Shown here in pieces: positions 8,501-13,520 of a stretch of DNA of 17,838 bases. The translations under genes were made by a program, and so were the position numbers. Source of the stretch: CAYZYO01 sp964482585 (GTDB lineage: Bacteria; Bacillota; Syntrophomonadia; Syntrophomonadales; Syntrophomonadaceae); contig CAYZYO010000042.1 in assembly GCA_964482585.1 (NCBI GenBank), positions 1 through 17,838 on the forward strand, written 5' to 3'. A model generated the notes under the pieces. That model ran no database searches, was not told the origin of the DNA, and saw only the letters and a program-made list of their open reading frames with translations. Each line of letters opens with the position of its first letter. The first letter of the stretch is position 1.

Positions 8501-8800
8501 GCAGCATTAAAAAAACAAGGGATTGAAGTTGAAACGGTGAAGAAAATAAAAGAAGGATCACCAAATATTGTCGATCTGATCCGGGCTGGAAAGGTGAATC
8601 TGGTTATTAATACCCTTACTCACGGGAGAAGACCTTTTAGTGACGGTTTTCAAATACGCCGGGCCGCAGTTGAATTAAGTATCCCATGTCTTACTTCACT
8701 GGACACCGTGAGAGTAGTATATGAGGTAATCCAGGAGGGTGAAAACGCAGCTGATATGGATGTGAAATCACTTCAGGAATACCTGCGGGGGAGTTGTTAG
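5585..8800 (+). CDS. carB: Carbamoyl-phosphate synthase large subunit
   Basis: Makes carbamoyl phosphate from bicarbonate, ammonia and two ATP. The 1071 residues have the usual order: first ATP-grasp half (about 1-400, with GSGPIIIGQAAEFDY, RPAYTLGGTGGG and NPRVSRSSALASK), oligomerisation region (about 400-550, ending near VDTCAAEFDAETPY), second ATP-grasp half (about 550-935, with GAGPIRIGQGVEFDY, FGGQTAIN and NPRSSRT), and the C-terminal MGS-like allosteric domain (about 940-1071, with GFRLIATEGTA and NTLTHGR). I see no missing key residue, in contrast to its partner CarA, so ammonia-dependent synthesis should be possible. Start ATG, with GGAGG (5573-5577) seven bases upstream. It probably shares the operon transcript despite the repeat on each side. 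Confidence 0.97.
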   Translation: MPILKGLSKVLVIGSGPIIIGQAAEFDYAGTQACRALKEEGIEVVLLNTNPATIMTDIDIADHVYFEPITIETIVKILDKENPDGIIANLGGQVGLNMALALDKAGILEKAGIPVLGMPLDAIYRAEDRELFKETMIKINEPIAESDIVHSVEEAVRFADTIGYPLIIRPAYTLGGTGGGTAANETELDRIVTNGLKSSPIKQVLIEKSVAGFKEIEFEVMRDANDNCITICSMENMDPVGIHTGDSIVIAPAQTLTDEEYQMLRAASIKIIRALKIAGGCNVQFALDPFSKKYYVIEVNPRVSRSSALASKATGYPIAKVTTKIAIGYNLDEIPNAVTGKTTACFEPAIDYVVLKVPRWPFDKFVFGDRRLGTQMKATGEVMAIDRSFEAAFLKSIRCLEIGMSGLRLPELVKAEDSELRARLKNADDERIFIIAEAFNRGFSIEEIGEITWIDKYFLKKIKNIIDFSYKIKRLELDAGLMQEAKKMGFSDIEIAGIKGIEEQEVRNLRKQMGVLPTYKLVDTCAAEFDAETPYFYSCYEEENEAVHDLDTRKVLVIGAGPIRIGQGVEFDYCSVHCVWALRKAGFKAIIVNNNPETVSTDFDTSDRLYFEPLIYEDVMNIIEEEQPEGIVVQFGGQTAINLADSLSRTGVKILGTSNESIDRAEDRDRFDAMVEKLGIPRPPGKSVFSTGEALKAADKIGYPVVVRPSYVLGGRAMEIINNVEELKQYMETAVKVSCEHPVLVDKYFLGKEIEVDAVSDGSEVLIPGIMQHIERAGVHSGDSTAVFPAHDITSRIKDKVVDYTGKIAVELEVKGLINIQFVELEDELYVLEVNPRSSRTIPFISKVTGIPMVKLATEIMFGRSLKDLGYKGGLQPERDFYAVKVPVFSFNKLEQVDINLGPEMKSTGEVMGIDKSLKVAVYKGLLAAGVEVPEKGTIAATIADKDKEEAIPVLKGFYHRGFRLIATEGTAAALKKQGIEVETVKKIKEGSPNIVDLIRAGKVNLVINTLTHGRRPFSDGFQIRRAAVELSIPCLTSLDTVRVVYEVIQEGENAADMDVKSLQEYLRGSC

Positions 8801-8810
8801 TTGGAAAGGG

Positions 8811-8909
8811 GAAAGTGGAAGGGGAGGAGTCATTTTTCATTAAATCGCGGTATTGTCTGGTTGGCCGGAGACTAAAGTCTCCTTCATGATACTTGAATTA
8901 ACCACAGAT
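8811..8909 (+). repeat. 98-bp direct repeat, copy B (after carB)
   Basis: Direct copy of 3754-3851, starting ten bases after the carB stop and containing the same GGAGACT-AA-AGTCTCC hairpin (8867-8882). It runs into TTAACCACAGAT just as copy A does. The preceding 16 bases AGTTGGAAAGGGGAAA (8799-8814) occur again, inverted, at 15361-15376 upstream of rqcH. Confidence 0.9.
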
Positions 8910-9235
8910 ATACACAGATTAACACGGATTATTATGGGGGTTGGGGTTGTGGTATTAAATAGTTGGGTGCAAGTGATGATGGTTGGTGATCAGGTTTTTA
9001 ATTAACCACAGATATACACAGATTAACACGGATTATTATGGGGGTTGGGGTTGTNNNNNNNNNNNNNNNNNNNNNNNNNNNNNNNNNNNNNNNNNNNNNN
9101 NNNNNNNNNNNNNNNNNNNNNNNNNNNNNNNNNNNNNNNNNNNNNNNNNNNNNNTGGTTGGTGATCAGGTTTTTAATTAACCACAGATATACACAGATTA
9201 ACACGGATTTTATTAATCACAGATGGGCGCAGGTT
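8898..9235. repeat. 104-bp tandem repeat array, interrupted by an assembly gap
   Basis: The unit starts TTAACCACAGATATACACAG, continues through ATGGGGGTTGGGGTTGTGG, and ends in TGGTTGGTGATCAGGTTTTT. Unit 1 begins at 8898 and unit 2 at 9002, a period of 104 bases; the visible overlap is identical or nearly so. After the N run the sequence resumes in phase at TGGTTGGTGATCAGG and another unit begins at 9177. That one diverges after ACACGGATT into TATTAATCACAGATGGGCG and stops near 9235. Copy number cannot be known from this assembly. The core is related to the single elements at 11669-11770 and in the carA-carB gap. Confidence 0.88.
9055..9154. other. Assembly gap (100 N) inside the tandem array
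   Basis: Exactly 100 N's, a conventional size for a gap of unknown length. If one unit were interrupted, 29 bases would be missing; with more copies the missing length is 29 plus a multiple of 104. Reading frames that appear to cross the gap are artefacts. Confidence 0.95.
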
Positions 9236-9328
9236 GATTAATAATTAAAATAAAAGAAAATAGCGGCAGCTTATTATTTTGAAACTATTCATTATTCTCT
9301 AAAAATGCCTATATCGGTTATAATAGAT

Positions 9329-9459
9329 ATTAGTAAGAAAATAAATGCTTAATGTAATCACCTTACCGAACAGAACCCTAGATAGAACCGTAGAGGCGAC
9401 TTGAGTCGCCGTCCTTTCACCCTGAATTGCGGCTGGTCGGCGACTGAAGTCGCCTCTAC
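9329..9459 (+). repeat. Double-hairpin repeat with conserved flank, copy 1
   Basis: The 70-base core 9390-9459 has 21-bp arms (9390-9410 and 9439-9459) inverted to each other with one mismatch. Each arm is itself a small hairpin (GGCGACT-TG-AGTCGCC and GGCGACT-GA-AGTCGCC). The centre reads CACCCTGAATTGCGGCTGG. The upstream stretch from ATTAGT (9329) through GAAAATAAATGCTTAATG to ACCTTAC is shared with the inverted copy at 16784-16947. The rest of this long gene-free stretch up to pyrK (9460-9614) holds a 12-base palindrome AGACTTAAGTCT (9486-9497), a TCCT..AGGA hairpin (9557-9569), and no convincing promoter. Confidence 0.8.
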
Positions 9460-9614
9460 AGTATAAGATACGGGAGCTAAGCCAGAGACTTAAGTCTTGC
9501 TCAACGTAAGTACATTTAAAGATGTAAGAGTTATGTAAAATAGTTATTATGAAAAATCCTTAATTAGGAAATTATAGTTTAGACCCCTTGATTATTATAT
9601 GGAGGTTTTTTAAT

Positions 9615-10406
9615 ATGCCGTATATGGAAAAAGGGTATGTCATCGAACATAAGCAGCTTAGTGATAAATTATATGAAATTGAGTTTATTTGTCCTAATAT
9701 TAGTTTTGAGTGCGAACCGGGTCAATTTGTTCATATAAAAACCGGTATTAATAATGAACCACTTTTGAGGAGACCCTTTAGTCTTTATGATGTAGACAAG
9801 CAGTTGGGTAGTATAAAACTGCTTTATAGAATAGTCGGGAGGGGTACCACCCTGATGACAAATATTAAGACTAAAGAGTCTATTGATGTTATGGGGCCGC
9901 TCGGTAAAGGTTTTTCTGTACCCAAATCGCCTAAGAAAGTTCTTCTGGTAGGTGGTGGAGTAGGAATAGCTCCCTTAGTGTATCTTTCCCGGGTCTTAAA
10001 GAAACACCAGTGCAGTGTTATAGTTTTACATGGAGCTGGAAACCGCAGGCAGCTGGTTGCATTTGATAAATTAAGGGAAATAGGAGCAGAATTTATGCCG
10101 GCAACTGACGATGGCAGCTGCGGATTTAAGGGGCCGGTTACTGAGCTTTTGGTGAAAAAAATCGATGTTGGACAAATAGATTATATATATACATGTGGAC
10201 CTGAACCTATGATGGCTGCTGTAGCTGAATTTGCTGAGGAGAAGGGGATTCCGGGAGAAGTCTCTCTAGAAGAATATATGGCATGTGGTGTTGGAGCGTG
10301 TCTGGGGTGTGCCCGTAAACTTAAAGCCCAGGACCCAGACTATAAAAAAGTATGTAAGGATGGACCGGTTTTTTCTATAAAGGATGTGGAACTATTCAAA
10401 AATTAA
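9615..10406 (+). CDS. pyrK: Dihydroorotate dehydrogenase B, FAD/2Fe-2S electron-transfer subunit
   Basis: PyrK carries electrons from the FMN of PyrD through a 2Fe-2S cluster and FAD to NAD. It has 263 residues, with a ferredoxin-reductase-like fold. The FAD motif RPFSLYD is at 53-59, GPLGKGF at 94-100, the nucleotide loop LVGGGVGIAP at 111-120 and CGPEPMM at 194-200. The cluster cysteines are Cys224, Cys229, Cys232 and Cys247 in ACGVGACLGC...VCKDGP. Start ATG 9615, with GGAGG (9601-9605) nine bases upstream; an in-frame TTG at 9588 has no such site. The gene precedes pyrD as in other class 1B systems. The stop codon lies inside a perfect 15-bp hairpin. Confidence 0.96.
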   Translation: MPYMEKGYVIEHKQLSDKLYEIEFICPNISFECEPGQFVHIKTGINNEPLLRRPFSLYDVDKQLGSIKLLYRIVGRGTTLMTNIKTKESIDVMGPLGKGFSVPKSPKKVLLVGGGVGIAPLVYLSRVLKKHQCSVIVLHGAGNRRQLVAFDKLREIGAEFMPATDDGSCGFKGPVTELLVKKIDVGQIDYIYTCGPEPMMAAVAEFAEEKGIPGEVSLEEYMACGVGACLGCARKLKAQDPDYKKVCKDGPVFSIKDVELFKN

Positions 10407-10432
10407 TGGTCGGACAACCGACCATTAATTTT
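10399..10432. terminator. Perfect 15-bp hairpin spanning the pyrK stop codon
   Basis: AAAATTAATGGTCGG (10399-10413) pairs perfectly with CCGACCATTAATTTT (10418-10432) around a four-base ACAA loop. The A-rich 5' side and T-rich 3' side make it terminator-like on both strands, although the T-run is part of the stem. It may partly terminate transcription before pyrD or protect the upstream mRNA end; both are inference. Confidence 0.55.
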
Positions 10433-10577
10433 ATAAGGAGGAATTCCAGGTGGGGTACCATAAAGTTCTTCCGTTTGTTATTAATTTCTTATAGTATATT
10501 TTAAAAATATTAAGTAACTATTAGGTATTTGTAAACTTCCGGTTAACTCTTATTATTACAAGTGGGGGTGGCCTTTT

Positions 10578-11664
10578 TTGAAGAAAGAAGCAATCAAAAG
10601 TGACAGTATTAATATGGGGGTAAACCTGGCTGGGATACAATTAAGAAGTCCACTGGCAGCTGCTTCAGGTACTTTTGGTTATGGTAGAGAGTATGAAGAT
10701 TTTGTAGATTTGCAGAAAATTGGTGCACTTATCGTCAAAGGGACTACTTTAAGCAGACGTTATGGGAATAAAGAACCACGTATTGCTGAGACGCCAGCTG
10801 GTATGTTGAATGCTATTGGCCTGGAAAATCCAGGTATTGATGTTTTATTAAATGAATACCTACCATACCTTCGTGAAAAGGGGGTTACGGTTTTTGTTAA
10901 TATTGCCGGGAATACGGTAGATGAATATGCACTTGTGGCATCCCGGATTGAGGAACACAAGGGCATAGCCGCAATAGAGTTAAATATATCCTGTCCTAAT
11001 GTGAAAAAAGGTGGGCTCCAGTTTGGAACTGATCCTAAGATGGTCTTTAAAGTAGTATCAGCGGTTAAGAATGCAGCTTCTATCCCGGTAATACCTAAAC
11101 TATCTCCTAATGTAACTGATATTGTCGAAATTGCCAGGGCAGCTGAAGATGGTGGAGCCGATGCGCTATCGATGATTAATACCTTAATGGGACTTGCGAT
11201 TGATATTAATACCTTGACTAAATAGTTCACCTTTGGACGATGNNNNNNNNNNCTAATTGGCCCGGGCTGCTGATGTGGGTGGCGCCGTGGCGCTATCGTT
11301 GATTAATACCTTACTGGTACTTGCTTTTTATATTAATAAAAAGATACCGGTACTGGGAAATGTTTTTGGAGGTTTATCTGGACCTGCTATAAAACCTGTA
11401 GCCTTGAGGATGATTTATCAGGTTTATAAAGAAGTAGAAATTCCGATTTTAGGCGGTGGTGGAATTATGAATTATGTTGATGCATTGGAATTCATTATGG
11501 CGGGCGCTAATGCAGTATCGATAGGAACTGCTAATTTTGTCGATCCGACTACAGTTAGTCGTATTCATATAGACCTGCTGAGGTACCTGGATGAAAATGG
11601 TATCCAGGACATAAATGAGCTGGTTGGAGCCGCACATGATTCACCACTGACAAAGGGAAGATAA
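10578..11664 (+). CDS. pyrD: Dihydroorotate dehydrogenase B catalytic subunit, split by an assembly join
   Basis: FMN enzyme oxidising dihydroorotate to orotate, working with PyrK. The first part, codons from TTG 10578, shows ASGTFGYGREY, NIAGNTVDEY and ELNISCPNVKKGG with the class 1B active-site Cys. It hits a stop at 11223-11225 just before ten N's. The second part resumes at 11253 and holds KIPVLGNVFGGLSGPA, ILGGGGIMN and GTANF for FMN phosphate binding. Protein sequence is repeated across the join (ARAAEDGGADALSMINTL, then ARAADVGGAVALSLINTL). Bases from 11137 onward match those 127 positions later. Collapsing that offset restores one frame of about 319 residues, close to the family length. 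So the break is an unmerged contig overlap, not a pseudogene. The start has GTGGGGGTGG (10562-10571) just upstream. Confidence 0.9.
11243..11252. other. Ten-N contig join with duplicated low-quality ends
   Basis: About 85 bases on each side of the N's are versions of the same sequence. Mismatches increase toward the left contig end and toward the right contig start, typical of read ends. For example the true KIPVLGN stretch reads correctly only on the right side, and the left tail diverges after 11213. Confidence 0.88.
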
Positions 11665-11668
11665 CTTT

Positions 11669-11770
11669 TAATTAACCACAGATGGACACAGATTTTTTAT
11701 GGGGGTTGGGGTATTAGGCAGTTGTGTGGAGTGATGAAAGTTGGTAATCTGGGTGAATCTGTGGCTGGTT
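11669..11770. repeat. 102-bp CCACAGAT-family element between pyrD and pyrF
   Basis: Left end TAATTAACCACAGAT at 11669-11683, then GGACACAGATT. The right end on the opposite strand reads AACCAGCCACAGATTCACC, then CAGATT. The ends match at 17 of 21 positions. The core (ATGGGGGTTGGGGTATTA, then AGTGATGAAAGTTGGTAATC) is clearly related to the 104-bp unit between carB and pyrK. This is a single full element, and it shows what the array is built from. Confidence 0.78.
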
Positions 11771-11836
11771 CATATTAAAAAAGAAATAGGCCGCAGCTTT
11801 TTTTTAAAAAACTAATTGGATTGGAGGAATAATGGC

Positions 11837-12556
11837 TTGGAGGCTAAGGATAGAATTATTCTGGCACTTGATGTTGATTCTAAGGATAAAGCCATAGGGC
11901 TGGTTGAGGATTTAAAAAAACATATTGGGGTCTTTAAAGTTGGAATGCAGTTGTTTAATATTACTGGACCCGGCATAGTTAAGCAAATTAATAGTATGGG
12001 AGGCCGGGTTTTTGTTGATTTGAAATTCCACGATATTCCTAATACGGTTGCTGCTGCCGGCAGGGTTATGACAGGATTAGACTGCTATATGTTTAATGTT
12101 CATGCTGCTGGGGGACGCGAGATGATGAGTACATTGGTAGCCGAGATTGAAAAGGAAGCAGTAAATTTAGGGGCTGGGGTTCCATTAACACTGGCAGTAA
12201 CGGTTCTTACGAGTATTTCCCAGGAGCAGCTTGAAAGGGATATGTTTGTTTCGGGATTAAAAGTGGAAGAACTGGTAGTCAGGTGGGCACTGATGGCTAA
12301 AGAGTCAGGGATGTCAGGAGTGGTATGTTCGCCCCGGGAAATTAGTGCAATTAGAAAAACCTGTGGGCCTAATTTTGTGATCGTTACTCCAGGGATTCGT
12401 CCGGCCTGGTCTGAAAAAAATGACCAAAAACGAATTACTACACCCCGTCAGGCATTAGACATGGGTGCTGATTATATGGTAATAGGCAGACCGATAACTA
12501 AAGCCCAAAATCCACGGGAAGCTGCAGAAAGAATAATCGAAGAGTTGGAGGTTTAA
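11837..12556 (+). CDS. pyrF: Orotidine 5'-phosphate decarboxylase
   Basis: Decarboxylates OMP to UMP, the last step of the pathway. It is a single TIM-barrel domain of 239 residues. LALDVD is at 9-14 and Lys34 in FKVGMQLF. The catalytic set DLKFHDIPNTV has Asp61, Lys63 and Asp66; TPGIRP and VIGRPIT bind phosphate near the C-terminus. I chose TTG 11837 because GGAGG (11823-11827) lies nine bases before it. An in-frame TTG at 11816 precedes that site, and the ATG at 11832 is out of frame. pyrE follows after four bases, so the two are surely cotranscribed. A repeat element fills the gap to pyrD. Confidence 0.96.
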   Translation: MEAKDRIILALDVDSKDKAIGLVEDLKKHIGVFKVGMQLFNITGPGIVKQINSMGGRVFVDLKFHDIPNTVAAAGRVMTGLDCYMFNVHAAGGREMMSTLVAEIEKEAVNLGAGVPLTLAVTVLTSISQEQLERDMFVSGLKVEELVVRWALMAKESGMSGVVCSPREISAIRKTCGPNFVIVTPGIRPAWSEKNDQKRITTPRQALDMGADYMVIGRPITKAQNPREAAERIIEELEV

Positions 12557-12560
12557 ATAT

Positions 12561-13136
12561 ATGTTGACAAGAGAAGAGGCGGAAACAATTTTTATCAAAT
12601 CAGGGGCTTTAATGCAAGGGCATTTCAGGCTTACTTCAGGTAAGCACAGCAACCAGTATATGCAGTGTGCTCAGGTTTTACAATATCCCTGGTATACAGA
12701 GATGCTTGCTGCACATATTGCCGAACGGTTCAGGCAAGATAGGATAGAATTAGTGGTTGGGCCGGCTATGGGCGGTATTATAGTAGCCTATGAAGTTGCC
12801 AGGCAGATGAAGGTCCCAGGTATATTTGCCGAAAGACAGAATGGGGCAATGGTTTTAAGAAGAGGGTTTGAAATTAAACCAGGGCAGCGAGTACTGGTAG
12901 TTGAAGATGTGGTAACAACTGGTGGTTCTGTTCACGAGGTTATCGATGTTGTCAATAAATCAGAGGGGAATGTTGTAGGGGTTGCAGTTCTAGTTGATAG
13001 AAGCGGAGGGAAAGTTGATTTTGGAGTTAAACAGGAAGCAGTGTTAACTATGGATATACAGGCATGGGAACCACAAGACTGCCCATTATGCCAGGAGGGT
13101 AAAATACCCGCTATTAAGCCGGGAAGCCGGACATAA
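12561..13136 (+). CDS. pyrE: Orotate phosphoribosyltransferase
   Basis: Transfers ribose phosphate from PRPP to orotate, giving OMP for PyrF. It has 191 residues with a type I PRTase fold. GPAMGGII is at 67-74, ERQNGAMVLRRGF around 91-103, and the PRPP loop VLVVEDVVTTGGSV at 111-124. The tail CPLCQEGKIPAIKPGS is typical of one Firmicute and thermophile branch of the family. The ATG has GGAGG (12547-12551) nine bases upstream, inside the end of pyrF. It is the last recognisable pathway gene of the operon. Confidence 0.96.
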   Translation: MLTREEAETIFIKSGALMQGHFRLTSGKHSNQYMQCAQVLQYPWYTEMLAAHIAERFRQDRIELVVGPAMGGIIVAYEVARQMKVPGIFAERQNGAMVLRRGFEIKPGQRVLVVEDVVTTGGSVHEVIDVVNKSEGNVVGVAVLVDRSGGKVDFGVKQEAVLTMDIQAWEPQDCPLCQEGKIPAIKPGSRT

Positions 13137-13175
13137 TATAGTAGAGAATAAATATTGTGATGGGAGTTGATCACT

Positions 13176-13481
13176 TTGAAAGTATTCCTCAATGGCAAGG
13201 AATTACATTTTGTTCAGGGTGGATACTCATTTGTATTTATGAAACCTTATAAACGCCATCAACATGAGGTTATTAAAAAGGATTATGGTGAGTTAACTAT
13301 CGAGCTCTATGATAACGGGGTGCAGATTCGAACATTAATAACGAAGCAAGAAGTATCAACCCTTATAAATAGAGAGGTTGCCGTAGACACCAAAAATAAG
13401 AAAATTTATATTTTGGAAGATGACAGCAAAATAAAACAAAACCCCGATGGCTCAGTAGAAGTTCTTTCTAATAGTGAATAG
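13176..13481 (+). CDS. Unknown 101-residue protein, possible last gene of the pyr operon
   Basis: Not recognised. It has no signal peptide, membrane segment or cysteine. It looks beta-rich and charged (FLNGKELHFVQGGYSFVFMK, later IYILEDDSKIKQNPDGSVEV), ending in an acidic tail. The start TTG 13176 is set by TGGGAG (13161-13166), nine bases upstream; the in-frame TTG at 13167 abuts that site. It begins 39 bases after pyrE with no terminator between, so cotranscription is likely. A link to pyrimidine synthesis is only a guess from position. Codon use looks like that of its neighbours. Confidence 0.7.
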   Translation: MKVFLNGKELHFVQGGYSFVFMKPYKRHQHEVIKKDYGELTIELYDNGVQIRTLITKQEVSTLINREVAVDTKNKKIYILEDDSKIKQNPDGSVEVLSNSE

Positions 13482-13482
13482 A

Positions 13483-13520
13483 GAATAGATATGGTAGGAA
13501 GCCGGTGCGTTGATCTATTC
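13483..13520. terminator. Weak hairpin between convergent genes
   Basis: GAATAGAT (13483-13490) is inverted as ATCTATTC (13513-13520), with a 22-base loop and no clear T-run. It sits between the end of the unknown gene and the end of rqcH. Terminator role is tentative. Confidence 0.25.

Noticed and set aside
8898..9235. Possible CRISPR array
   Set aside because: The repeat unit is the full 104 bases with no unique spacers, far longer than CRISPR repeats, and no cas genes are nearby.
8983..9241. Open frames on both strands crossing the N run
   Set aside because: They exist only because N's contain no stops, and the flanks are tandem repeat DNA.
10440..10456. GAATTC and GGTACC close together, suggesting cloning-vector sequence
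   Set aside because: The intervening bases do not match a common polylinker and the flanks are ordinary genomic sequence; two six-base sites this close can occur by chance.
10578..11664. pyrD as a true pseudogene or a gene duplication
   Set aside because: The duplicated bases flank an N run, errors rise toward both contig ends, and collapsing the 127-base offset restores one frame.
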